Below, piece after piece: positions 10,880-58,289 of a stretch of 60,614 nucleotides of DNA. The notes beneath the pieces are model-generated. The model was not told where the DNA came from, ran no database searches, and worked only from the letters and a program-made list of their open reading frames with translations. Each line of letters begins with the position of its first letter. Position 1 is the first letter of the stretch. Source of the stretch: Tubiluchus corallicola (Eukaryota; Priapulida; Priapulimorpha; Priapulimorphida; Tubiluchidae); NCBI GenBank assembly GCA_030141605.1, contig JAQGDQ010001128.1:1-60614 (forward strand), in the 5' to 3' direction. Both the position numbers and the translations under genes were made by a program.

Positions 10880-11375
10880 TAGTTTTACATTCAGTAGGTT
10901 TTCTGTCATGCTCTCGATTCTCAGTCGGCACTACAAAATCTGGCCATTTTTCCACAGGCTCAAATAGCCACGGCGGTCCAGTCCACCAGACATCATTTGA
11001 CATCAAATTCTGTGCAGATGTTCCTCTGCACAGTATATCTGCTGGATTTTGCTTGGTGGGGAGACATATTTGAAAGTCACACCTTCAGCTTTTTGAATTT
11101 CCTGAACCCTGCTTTGTACGAAAGGTTCCAGTTGCCGTTTTGAACCAATCCACTGTAGGACAACTTGTAAATCATAGTATAGCTTTTACCACTCACAGGA
11201 AGTTTGAGTTGATTTACCACAAAGGTCAATACCTATGAGAACTTCCATTGGTTCTAATCTTGGTATTATAAGTTCTTTTCCTTTTTTCTTCGAATTTACT
11301 GGCCTTAGACGCACTTTTGCGAAAATCAAGGAGCTATTCATGGTTGTAGGTGGTGACTCAACCAAGTAGACCATT
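10880..11375 (-). pseudogene. BEL/Pao-type pol fragment, decayed
   Basis: Minus-strand translation, in several frames, matches the conserved region between reverse transcriptase and integrase of BEL/Pao elements: SLIFAKVRLRPV..., IPRLEPMEVLIGI, then a VLQWIGSKRQLEPFVQSRVQE-like block, then GVTFKYV and, after frame changes, a MSNDVWWTGPPWLFEPVEKW-like block. At least two frameshifts and an in-frame stop break it. No LTRs are recognised. Confidence 0.7.
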
Positions 11376-12174
11376 GCAAGTTAGGAGATAAGAAATGTCT
11401 ATGACTAAAATGTCTATGTTTTATAAATTCCATTCTTAATCATCTGTACAAAATCGAAGGATCTCTTAAGTGAAAACAAGCATAAACAATTACCTCTCCA
11501 TCTCATTAATTTCAGTGTATTTTTTAGTAATTCCTCTCATGCTTGCAAAATTTATGTAAAAGTTCTTCTTTGTAAATTATATGTGTGTACTAGGCCCTAT
11601 AACTATGTGCATTGCTTATATATTCATGTGTGTATTATCTATTATGAATTTTTGATAGCTTTTGATGGAATAGTTTTTGATGTAGTCTCCTAATTTCACA
11701 AGTTTTTAAACGCACAATTTTACTCGGTCTTAACACTTTCAGCTTTTCTGCCCACTCAGCTGGTTAAAGACCTCAATTGGCTGTGAATGAATGATGAGCT
11801 CATTAGTTTGGAGGTGTCAAAATCCCCTAGTCTCTGTTTAAGTTTTTTCCTTAGGGTTAATTCCTTAATCATTTGCAAGTCAGCGGCTTTCCAATTACGT
11901 ACTGTTATTAATGATCGACATAATGTGGACTCAACGACTAGGTTTACTTATTGGTAACAGTGAACGGCAGAGTTCTTTACCAAAGATAGTCCTTTGAATC
12001 AACAGAGGTGCCTCAGTCGGATTGTGATACCTTCCCTCATCCATAGAGGTTGTCGATGGCAGACAAAACGGTCCAGAACCTATCCGTTTATTAGCTAGGT
12101 CCACACTGTGACTACTCAGCTATGGGCGCGTCCCATCCCCGTCGGGTATTATTGTTTTTATTTTTGGTGTCACG
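11376..12174. other. Non-genic; possible further decayed retroelement
   Basis: Upstream (minus strand) of the BEL/Pao fragment. Minus-strand frames show broken peptide-like stretches such as KELTLRKKLKQRLGDFDTSK near 11.8 kb, but stops interrupt them and no family can be assigned. Confidence 0.3.
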
Positions 12175-12221
12175 TCATCATCATCATCATCATCATCATC
12201 ATCGTTATCATCATCATCATT

Positions 12222-12306
<85 letters not shown>

Positions 12307-12366
12307 CCATTATCATCATCATCATCATCATCAGCATCATCATCATCATCACCATTATCATCATCA
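12175..12366. repeat. (ATC)n microsatellite
   Basis: About 190 bp of TCA/ATC trinucleotides with rare interruptions. Poly-His, poly-Ile and poly-Met ORFs on it are artefacts. 12367-12890 is the 5' flank of the TTLL-like gene; no TATA box is evident there. Confidence 0.97.
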
Positions 12367-12890
12367 TAAGCTCCATTACTAATGAAGTCACCGTCATTGG
12401 TATCATCGCCGTGAATACGCTGTTGTTGTCACAGTCGTTAATAATTTGTATGGAACCTGTTTTTAGATTTGATGGTTCGCTCACAGTTAATTTTTTTGTT
12501 GTACAAAATACAGACTACAGAATAAAGTAAAACAATCGTTTACATTATATTGATTTTTATATAATAAGTATTATATTCTGAATAATATCAAAAACACTTT
12601 TCACGTTTATTTTAACAATTATTTTTATTGCACAGCAACAAGCCGTCAGTTTGCCAGTAGCTCAGGTTTTGTAACAATCCACGGATATATTTGTCACCCC
12701 GGGGCAAGACTATGTATTTCTTGAACATACCACGACAAATGTTTCGGGGTAATGAACTGGAATTTCAGAAATAATGTGTATCCAACAGTCTTTAGAAACT
12801 TACCGCGATAGTTGCTATCTTCATTTTGTAAGACCAAAGAACTATTCGGTTGTTAATGAGCGGGTTCTTTTTCAAGTGTCGCTCTGTAAC

Positions 12891-49295
<36,405 letters not shown>

Positions 49296-49958
49296 TCTTT
49301 CACCACTTTGACACCTGTAAAACAAATACGTCTGCACATGTTCCAAAGCCAGAGATTGGTCTGTCAATCCCACAATGTAACCATCAAAGTAAAGTCTCCA
49401 TGGAACATTATGACCCAAATGTAGAGCAAATAATTCATAACAAGGATATACATCCGTTTTCTACAATGTACGTAGATTTTCTACAAAATTTAAAATTTAG
49501 TAAAAAAAATTACTGTACGCTACGATCAGTTAAGAGCAGTTCCCGAGAAGCTATAATATGTATTAGAAAGGTGTTAAGTTGTAAAATACGTCTCGTCTGC
49601 ATTTGAATTGTCAATTATGCCATTAAAGTGTTTTAATGAAAAAGATTTTGCTAGATTTTGGGTCTCGTTCAGAACATGAAGTCACAATACACTGATCGTA
49701 GAATGTCAATCAACCAGCAGAGGTCCACCTCGCAATGACCAATGAAGAGCTTTTTTAGCGCCTACTGTTCTTTGATTGTTGGGGTCTGGGATTGCGGCGA
49801 GCTTTAGTCACACGCCCAGCAATATTTGAACTTAAAGTTTATACGAAATAGCGGCTAAAGCTTGTGCTCATGATCATTTTTGCTTTTATAAATTATATAT
49901 ATATTATTCTTGCCATAAAAAACCTTGTGCAACTAAAATTCGTTAATAGTGGTGAAGA
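49296..49958. other. 3' flank of the TTLL4-like gene
   Basis: Probably 3' UTR up to about 49650, then unassigned sequence with a GC-richer patch at 49770-49830 just upstream of the THAP fossil. No other feature. Confidence 0.4.
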
Positions 49959-50105
49959 ATGGTGAAACGTTGTGCTTGGGGCACGTGTAATGTGGGTATT
50001 CGCTATCCAGAAAGATTAGGAGGAGTTCGACTTTTCTCAACCCAAAAAACACTTATATAAGTGTCACCCTTGCGGGACAGAGCTTGCGGGAGGCCACATG
50101 AATAG
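49959..50105 (+). pseudogene. THAP-domain N-terminus, fossil
   Basis: From ATG at 49959 the frame reads MVKRCAWGTCNVGIRYPERL then GGVRLFSTQKT and stops. After the stop, ACGRPHE appears in frame. This matches the start of THAP zinc fingers (Met-x-x-x-C-x-x-x-x-C) of the kind found in P-element-like transposases and derived proteins. The core is broken by stops and a deletion. No transposase body or TIRs are visible nearby. Confidence 0.7.
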
Positions 50106-51231
50106 CTCAAATCATTAAAAATTAATAAAAATCGTTCTGCCTGCTCAAAGAGAAATTTTCTAATGTTTTATTATTACATTGTACTATTATTTATTGCTGC
50201 TGGCTACTTGTAGAATGTATCCTGGTATATCAGGACTTACCGCACTGCAACAACATATTCCAGAAACTGTACAACAAAAAAAACAGGATTTCGTTGGTTG
50301 AGAATGAACGTACAGTAATATATTTAAATAATTCAGCTGGGCTAACTTACTTGATTTTTATTTAATTTAGTCAGTTTTCGTGTTTAAGTTCGAATTAGGC
50401 ACTAAAAAATTGTTCTTGGTGTAAGTAAAAGCGTTAATGTAAAGCAAAGCTACTACATCATTTCATATTTGTTATTTTATTACTTTGTTGTAACTTTTAT
50501 TATAATTAACATTTTTATTGAAACGATGTTTGAAACTTCGCAATAAATCTTGATATACGTAGTGCACATATCCTTGCGTATAATAATTAAGTCCTCTTTG
50601 TAAGGATTTGCTAAGCAAGTTCTTATAGTTTTGTTGGTATCACAATAATACAATTTCTGGAATCGCTGATAAATTGCTTAAAATTCTTCATGTTTTTTTT
50701 ACCCCTTGTTAGATACTGTAGCAGCTTGCAGCGGGTGAGTGTTTGTGAGAACGTGTGTTAAGTGATTAAAGTGGGCGGGGCTAAACTCCGCTTTCCATCT
50801 ATCGATATTACATCTGTTAAGAGAGTGTGAATTACCCGAGTAATGGGAAAAATAACAGCCAAATTAACAAACAATAAATAAGCAAATATGTAATAGAATT
50901 ATCCTTATTTGGCAAATAAATGTAATTACGTCAAAATAGAATTTACTGCCGACAATTTCGAAGAAAAGTGGTCACTATCAAGGCATATAAAACAAAGAAA
51001 TTTGCCAGAATTTAGAAACAACATCGAAATGCAATTCAGTAGTTAGTAGCCAAAACATATGATATATTATACAGAAAATTTAACAATTCGCCCTACTGAC
51101 TACATACCTTGATTGGTATGAAACTATGAACACTCCATAACAAACATTATGTTAGTAGTAACAAAGGTGTGAATTTTAGGGAGCTGCCATTTTGTTACTA
51201 AAATTTACAAACCTCAGTGCACTATTGATGT
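50106..51231. other. Intergenic, nothing recognised
   Basis: AT-rich, with a short GTGGGCGGGGC word at 50771. No ORF or RNA gene supported. Confidence 0.5.
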
Positions 51232-52020
51232 TGTACAAACTCGATTGCACTTCAATAGTAGAGAATGCACATATGTACTGAACGATTGCACTTCAATAGT
51301 AGAGAATGCACATATGTACAAATCGATTTCACTTCAATAGTAGAGAATGCACATATGTACTGATCGATTGCACTTCAATAGTAGAGAATGCACATATGTA
51401 CTGATCGATTGCACTTCAATAGTAGAGAATGCACATATGTACTGATCGATTGCACTTCAATAGTAGAGAATGCACATATGTACAAATCGATTGCACTTCA
51501 ATAGTAGAGAATGCACATATGTACTGATCGATTGCACTTCAATAGTAGAGAATGCACATATGTACAAATCGATTTCACTTCAATAGTAGAGAATGCACAT
51601 ATGTACTGATCGATTGCACTTCAATAGTAGAGAATGCACATATGTACTGATCGATTGCACTTCAATAGTAGAGAATGCACATATGTACTGATCGATTGCA
51701 CTTCAATAGTAGAGAATGCACATATGTACAAATCGATTGCACTTCAATAGTAGAGAATGTACATATGTACAAATCGATTGCACTTCAATAGTAGAGAATG
51801 CACATATGTACTGATCGATTGCACTTCAATAGTAGAGAATGCACATATGTACAAATCGATTGCACTTCAATAGTAGAGAATGCACATATGTACTGATCGA
51901 TTGCAATTCAATAGTAGAGAATGCACATATGTACTGATCGATTGCAATTCAATAGTAGAGAATGCACATATGTACTGATCGATTGCATTTCAATAGTAGA
52001 GAATGCACATATGTACTGAT
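51232..52020 (+). repeat. 41-bp minisatellite, about 19 copies, two subtypes
   Basis: Unit: GATTGCACTTCAATAGTAGA plus GAATGCACATATGTAC. The linker between units is CTGATC in one subtype and CAAATC in the other, and the two are interspersed. Variants (TTTCACTTC, TTGCAATTC) cluster at the ends. Confidence 0.97.
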
Positions 52021-52236
52021 CTTTGCCGTTTAACCGGTCCGCAGTGAATTCCATTTTGCCATAACTATTTAATAATAAAATGAATTTTAACATAAAGTTT
52101 ATAGTATTCTATCTATCCATTAAACTTGCGTTTTACCAAGTCCTTCTTAATTCTTTGTGATCTGTTTCTAACAGAAATTTCCCAAGCCTTCCTTTCTGTT
52201 CTGATAGAAATGTTTCTTGAGAAAACGGGTAACTAT

Positions 52237-52499
52237 TTAATACAGGCCCAAGATATGTTTAAGTTCGTCAAATATTATGTAAATAAGAGACGATATCTGA
52301 TGTGCGCTATCAAGAATAAAGTAAAAGAGAGAGTTCAGCTGTTCCTCCGTCAAAGCGCAAACTCTCTTTGTTGTTTCTTGTTGTTCAGGTGTGCAGGTAG
52401 AAGGTGATAACACGAGACCTCCCATAAGTACCATTTCTGGGTCACCCCAAGTGAAGAGATACGAAGCATCCGTATTTATGCAAGAGTCCAACAATCCTT
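52237..52499 (-). other. Possible terminal coding exon, unknown product
   Basis: On the minus strand an open frame follows TTTTTGTTTTTAG and runs to a TAA at 52237. It reads GLLDSCINTDASYLFTWGDP, MVLMGGLVLSPSTCTPEQQE and ALTEEQLNSLFYFILDSA, protein-like in composition. The opposite strand also has an open frame, so only one can be real. No family recognised and no upstream exon identified. Confidence 0.28.
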
Positions 52500-52562
52500 C
52501 TAAAAACAAAAACATAATTACAAACGTCAGACTCATGAAAAATCCTCACGTACGTTATGCTT

Positions 52563-52944
52563 AATAAGCTTTTCAGAGTTTCGTTGTGCGCACGCGCAGT
52601 TGTTGTAGGTCAAAGGTTTAGTGTAGTAGGTCAAAGGTTGAGTGCACCACAGCAACGCGTCTTAAATACAATCGTAGCGTGAAATCTGTGTAAAGCACAG
52701 GCCTCTGCCACATCAGTTCAGTAGCTTTAGTTGTTTTACATGAACTTTACTTAACTATGCATTAGTCCGTGCGTTACTAGGAGGATCTTGCTTGGGAACA
52801 GGAAAAAACCAACTAGGTAAAGTTCTAGCTAGCTATTAAAATGTTACTATTACAGTAACATGGTGTATGAGGCGGTGTCAAGTGTACACAAATGCACAGT
52901 CTACTGTAGTACACTCATCAAAAATCGCTGGAAAGGGCTTATTA
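52563..52944 (-). mobile_element. MITE family R1, inverted copy
   Basis: Reverse complement of the other copies: begins AATAAGCTTTTCAGAGTTTC, contains GGTCAAAGGTTxAGTG twice, GACTAATGCATAG (reverse) and ends CTGGAAAGGGCTTATT. Diverged but near full length. Confidence 0.82.
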
Positions 52945-52949
52945 GAATT

Positions 52950-53550
52950 GGATAAAAGTGAGCACTTACAATCTAAATTTTCAATGATTGCCACAAAGGT
53001 CACATTTTTAACTCACTTTCGGTCTCGGCCGATGTCCGAATACGAATAATGCGAAAACTGTGTAAAATTTGTCACACTGTTGTGATACAAGAGTCTTTAG
53101 ATCACAATGAAATATTATTATCACTGTTATTGCAGCTGGGGTTTTGTCAGCTCATATAGCATCAATTTCACATCTTTAATTTAAATTTAATTTAATTGAC
53201 ATTAATTATAGAAAGTATCAGACAGTGGCGGCAGTTTACTACATATAATATAGACAAAATAAAGAATAAGCTTAGTTGGAACCAGACCCAAACTGTTTAT
53301 AATATTCACCAACAAGGGTTTTACTTGCTTACATCTTCAAACCTGGATTAGAAACAACTTCTGTGTCTGTATAAAACGAATTTTCAGAAAAAAATGAATC
53401 GAAGCTTTTCTACTAAGTGTTTATGACTGGTAATTTTATATAGCTAATTTATAACGGAGCCTTTCAGTTCTGGAGCAGGTCCTATTGTATCGTTGATATG
53501 AAAGATATCTGTTGCGAGGAATCTGTTCCGCTCTGTTCAGGGAGGGTTCA
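52950..53550. other. Intergenic, nothing recognised
   Basis: AT-rich spacer between two R1 copies; no supported ORF. Confidence 0.5.
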
Positions 53551-53554
53551 TGAA

Positions 53555-53943
53555 GAAGCCGTTTCACAGTTCCAGTGATTGATGATGATCGTGAAAAGGT
53601 GAAAGGTTAAGTGTACCAGACAATGCATTTGTGTACACTTGACAATGCGTGACGGCCTAGGCTGATGTAATAGTAACAGCATTAACAGCTAGCTAGAACC
53701 TTACCTCGTTCATTTTTTTTGTTCTCAAGCAAAGTCCTGCTAGTAAATCACTCAATGCACGGACTAATGCATTATTGCGTGAAGTCCACGTAAAACAACT
53801 GAAGTTACTGAACTGGTGCGGCAGACGGTTTTGTTTAATCCACACGTCGCGTGGCCGTTGTAGTTAAGATGCGTTGCTGTGGTACACTTAACCTTTGACC
53901 AACAGCAACCGTGCGTGAAAACGAAACTGTGAAAAGGCTTATT
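53555..53943 (+). mobile_element. MITE family R1, best full-length copy
   Basis: Left end AAGCCGTTTCACAGTTCC and right end GAAACTGTGAAAAGGCTT form terminal inverted repeats of about 18 bp. Inside each end, AAAGGTTAAGTGTACCA and TGGTACACTTAACCTTTGACC form a second inverted pair. About 390 bp, no ORF. It abuts the start of the next LINE remnant. Confidence 0.9.
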
Positions 53944-53951
53944 AAATTAAT

Positions 53952-56130
53952 TTGCATGTGCACAAGGGAGCTGGTTATTCAAAATCGTTTTACTCGCAAA
54001 TCCGAAACATGGGACAAGATTACTTGCATAATACTTTGGGAGGCCCAATAGAATTTACTACTGATATCGTCGTTCCACGGCCAACTAGCATTGTACATGT
54101 ATATTTCGGAAAATATGAAGGAAATATATATATAGCGAAAATATAGACATTTGTGAGGTACTATACAAAAAATTTTAAGTGGGGATCACGTAAACTGTGC
54201 AAGTTTTGATTATTTTTGGCAGCAGCAAGTAGAGGGGGAAGTTTCCCGCTATGATTATAGAGGCATGGTGCCCCTTGCTATAAACTGTAACTTTACAATG
54301 GATGAACTAAACATTGCAATAAAAGAAACAGTCACGCAGGGCAAAAGCACCGACTGCGATGGTTTTCATCCACTGATGGTTAAACACCTTGGCTTCTGGG
54401 CCAAGGCGGTCTTTCTATACTTGTGTAATCTTTGTTTAAGTAAAAGCGAGTGGGTTTGGCGTGAATCCAATGTAATATTCATTAAAAAGGAAGGCAAAAC
54501 AAATTATACGGATCCTGGTAGCTTTCGACCCCTGACGCTCTCATCCTATTTTGGCAAATTTGCTGAACGTTTACTGTCAAATCGATTGAGAACTTACATG
54601 TTTGAAAATGATCTTATAGACGAAGTGCAGGAAGGTTTCATGGCAGGTCGCAATACTGGTCGGTATTTGATTCGCTTAATATCAAATATTCAAAAGCATT
54701 TACTACAAAATGATGTCTGTCTGTCTATCTGCTGTGATTTCCAGCGCTCTTTTGACAGCGTCTGGTTGGATGGTCTACTGTTTAAGCTATATGAGGCCGG
54801 CTTTAAAGGTAGAATTCTGGGTCTTATTAAGACTTTTCTATATACAAGGAGTGTGCGCATCAAGGTCAATAACTATACTTCTCAGGAATACTGTTGTAAG
54901 ATAGGTCTGCCACAGGGGTCAGTCATCTCCCCGGTGCTATTTAATTTTTATGTGTTCGACATGTTTGACGAAATCTTAGCAATATCAAATACTAATAATT
55001 TTAAATATGCAGATGACGGAACACTACATGTAGCTTGCTCTTCCGAAAATGAAACGCTTAGAACTAGTCAGCTGTGCTGTGATAAACTCTATAATTGGTG
55101 TTTTAAATGGCAGCAAATACTAAATTGCTCGCAAAAAAAACTGAAGTAATTCCATTTGGAACTAATGTTAGTTACGTGCAAAGTAGTAAAGTTTTAGGAG
55201 TTACAATCGACAGTAATTTGTCATTTGAAAATCATGTAAGTAAGGTTAGAAGACAAGCTTGGAATAGGTGGATGTCAATTAAGCGTAAGAGCATGCTGTA
55301 TAAAGGTTTCAGTCTCAATGTTATCATTGCTCTATTTAAGACTTTAGTTTTACCAATTATAATGCATGCTGCTCCAGCCTGGATGGTAAGAAAGCACTCA
55401 TTGTTTGACGATCTGTTGTATGACGTTATGAAAACTGCTACTGGTTGTCACTTTCACCCCTCAAAAGACAAACTAGAGTTAATTTGTGGGCTACCCCCAC
55501 TTGATATTATATTTAAGGGAATCACAGTAAAATTTGTGCTAAAATATCTAGCAATGTCGGATTCAGATTTAGTCAAAGGTCATATAATAGAGATTGGTCG
55601 TGATCCCACAATCGGTCATAGACATTTCATTCGAGAATTACTGGCTTCTAGTGGTCAGTATTTAAAATTATGTAAAAATTATAATTCACGCACTATTGAT
55701 TACGGTACAAAAAACAGGATATTGAGCATTTTATGTCACACCTATGGAAAATAGAATGCGATCTAGCTATCAAAGCCAGGAATTATCTATTCTTCCTGAA
55801 AATGTACTTTTAAATCCACTAGACCTTCCTTTTCATACAGGTAGCAGAAATCTTGTAGCATTTTACTAGGACAACGTACCTTTAAAGATTTTCTTTTCAA
55901 AATTGGATACATACATGAAAATGCCTGTATATGTTCAGAGGAAGCACAAACAGTTGAACTTTTGCTTTTTAATTGTACTTTGGTCGACGAAAATAAAAGG
56001 TTAGCGCCTTAGTTACCTAAAAATTTATACCTCTCATGACAAAAACCTGCTAGATGCTTTCACTGAGTTAGTTTGTGATCCGTTTTTGCAAACTTTAGTA
56101 TAAAATATTAAACTTTGCGTAACAGATCAA
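53952..56130 (+). mobile_element. APE-type LINE remnant, 5'-truncated
   Basis: Reverse transcriptase part of a Jockey/I-like non-LTR element (clade uncertain), with decayed sequence upstream (53952-54260) and a broken C-terminal part to about 56100 that still shows LFNC and a CxxxEEA-type finger. Different family from the 19.6-kb LINE. Confidence 0.8.
54265..55754 (+). pseudogene. LINE reverse transcriptase, one frameshift
   Basis: Motifs: GKSTDCDGFHPLMVKHLGFW, DPGSFRPLTLSSYFGKFAER, motif A SICCDFQRSFDSVW, motif B GLPQGSVISPVLFNFYVFDM, motif C FKYADDGTLHV, then after the break EVIPFG and VLGVTIDSNLSFENHV. The frame changes in an A8 run near 55130, between LNCS and TEVIPFG. Otherwise both halves are open (294 and about 208 codons), so the copy is not very old. 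Confidence 0.88.
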
Positions 56131-56310
56131 ATCTGTAGACATCTAATTTTTCTGTTTCTAGTCACTTTTATATTATACAGGTCGTTTTGTGTAAACTGGT
56201 ACTATTTGATTTTAGTTGTTCTTTTATATTATTTTGAGGTACGAAATCCGTGATTTATTGGTATTTAAAAGTCTCATGAATGTAACAGCTATTTTATTTA
56301 CAAAAGTTTA
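56131..56310. other. Spacer between two LINE 3' ends
   Basis: AT-rich, probably the 3' UTR of the plus-strand LINE. Confidence 0.35.
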
Positions 56311-56402
56311 GATAAGATAAGATAAAATAAGATAAGATAAGATAAGATAAGATAAGATAAGATAAGATAAGATAAGATAAGATAAGATAAGATAAGATAA
56401 TA
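56311..56402. repeat. (GATAA)n microsatellite
   Basis: About 18 GATAA units with one AATAA. On the minus strand it is TTATC following GATGAAAATAAATA, which fits the 3' tail of the minus-strand LINE. Confidence 0.95.
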
Positions 56403-57612
56403 TTTATTTTCATCGGTATGATATAAAACAGTACATATTTGTAGAAACATGAGCTTAAAGCTCGTAAACCGATATCAAACATAATGTATATGAGCGATAA
56501 CATGGTAATAATATGTACTTCTTAAAAATCTTTTGGATGCCAGAAGAGGTATTGGTACAAGAAAAAAAATTATAACTACATGAAGACAGTAAAAAATTGA
56601 GACAGTAAAATTTTTGGCAGGAACATTTTCTAAAATTTACTCAAAAAGCTATCTAGGTCAATAAAATTTTTCCTGCCAACACATTCAGCATTTAATTACG
56701 ACTTAACAAAATTGGGAAGTTTGCTGAATTTACAAATGTCACATTTACATGATACACCAGTCCATGAGTTAATTACACGTTTAAATTCCCCAAGATTTTC
56801 GGCCATTCGGAGACAGTTTGGTAATTCATTCCACAATGTGGCCCCGTAATAGGAGAAACTTTTCTTGCCATATGTGACACCATCATATGTAGGGTGTTCT
56901 GCAGTGTTCATTTTTCTGGGGAAGTAGCGGTTTTGCTTTCGTTCCTCTATCAGTCCATAGAGATAGGACGGGCAGTTTTTGGACAAAATCTTGAATACTT
57001 CGATAGCAATGAGACGTTGTCTCTGAAGTTGAAGAGACACAAAATTGTCTTTAAACAATAGATTTTCGTAGGTACTTTCGAAATCATTATAAACTAGACG
57101 GAGCGCTCTGAAATTCAAACGCTCTAACTTCTGGCTGTTTAATTTACTACAGAAATGCCAGATTACGGGGCAGAAATTAAAATTCGACTTGACAAACGAA
57201 AGGTAGACGAGTTTTCGACATTTTACCGACAGGTTTCGCCCAATACGGCGTAGAACATTAATCTGTTTAGCTGCTTTTTTGCACAGGGCTGAAATGTGCG
57301 AGTCAAAGTTCAGGCGATAGTCTATATTTACACCAAAAAGTTTCACCTCATCCGTACATTCAATATCCGCTCCTTTGATGTTGAAAGTAGGTTTCAGGTC
57401 GTGTGTAATTTTGCCCACAGCAATCCCCTGAAACTTCCCCGGATTTTGGTTCCATCTGGTTGGAAGCAAACTAGTCGACCAGTGCGTTACTTTCAACCTC
57501 TAAGGTTTGTTTCATATCATTAAATGATTTACTGGAGCAAGAAACAGTATTATCATCAGCTGTACTAAAGTGATCTGCAAATAGAGGGCTTATTGTATCA
57601 TTTTCAATAAAG
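56403..57612 (-). mobile_element. LINE remnant, 3' half
   Basis: 5'-truncated non-LTR retrotransposon ending at the GATAA/TTATC tail. The upstream part (about 57500-57610) still reads DDNTVSCSSKSFNDMK and a TLEVESNALVDWF-like stretch, just after the RT active site, in a different frame from the main ORF. It is a third LINE family in the window. Confidence 0.8.
56696..57496 (-). pseudogene. LINE ORF2 C-terminal part, frameshifted
   Basis: The open frame holds VKLFGVNIDYRLNFDSHISA (RT motif E and thumb), RKLVYLSFVKSNFNFCPVIW, LERLNFRALRLVYND, then KKSFSYYGATLWNELP and ends. The first 30 or so codons are out of frame with the true protein, placing a frameshift near 57400. Confidence 0.85.
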
Positions 57613-57636
57613 ATTTTTAATAATAATAATAATCTC

Positions 57637-57945
57637 TTTCCATTCTCACCCTCTCTGCCTTTCCCTCTCTCACCTCTCTTTCAAAATCTGTCTCCCTACT
57701 TTCTTTACTCCTCTCTTACTCCTCCCTCCTATCCGCTCTCTCCACTCTGCCTTTCCCTCTCCCACCTCTCTTTCAAAATCTGTCTTCCTACTTTCTTTTT
57801 TCTCTCTTACTCCCCCTCCTCTCCACTCTGCCTTTGTCTCTCCCACCTCTGTTTTAATATCTGTCTTCCTACTTTCTTTTTTCTCTCTTACTCCCCCCTC
57901 CTCTCCGCTCTCTCCATTCTCTCCTTTTCCTCTCCCTCCCTCAAT
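57637..57945. repeat. Pyrimidine-rich tandem repeat, about 3 imperfect units
   Basis: Units of 90-105 bp share TCTGCCTTTCCCTCTCCCAC and AAAATCTGTCTTCCTACTTT. Strong C/T strand bias; could form triplex structures. Confidence 0.85.
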
Positions 57946-58289
57946 TACAATGCTGTTTAAGGTAACACGAGTTTCCTACACATTTTCATTAAAAACAATA
58001 CCAACAGTTGTTGACAAAATAAATAAACAGACAGCTGTATTTTCCCCCAAAAAATTCACACCCACGAATAACGAAACGTTCAAACATAATTGGCTACATC
58101 TATCCGTCATCGTTGCCTCAACGTACCGACGGCAAACATTTATACTGTAATAACTGTTCCGACAACCTCTACCACAAAAATTAAATGTTTTCAATAATAA
58201 ACGTGGAGTAAAGTTGATGATAACCAAGCGTTACCTACATTGAAAGTGATATCAAGGGAATGAATCGAGGAAGAAAAGTGTCATGGTAC
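57946..58289. other. Intergenic, nothing recognised
   Basis: Short ORFs on both strands overlap here, neither with a recognisable motif. Confidence 0.45.

Noticed and set aside
51232-52020. CRISPR-like array
   Set aside because: Units are contiguous with no unique spacers, the DNA is eukaryotic, and no cas genes exist. The same holds for the 37-38-bp and 40-bp arrays.
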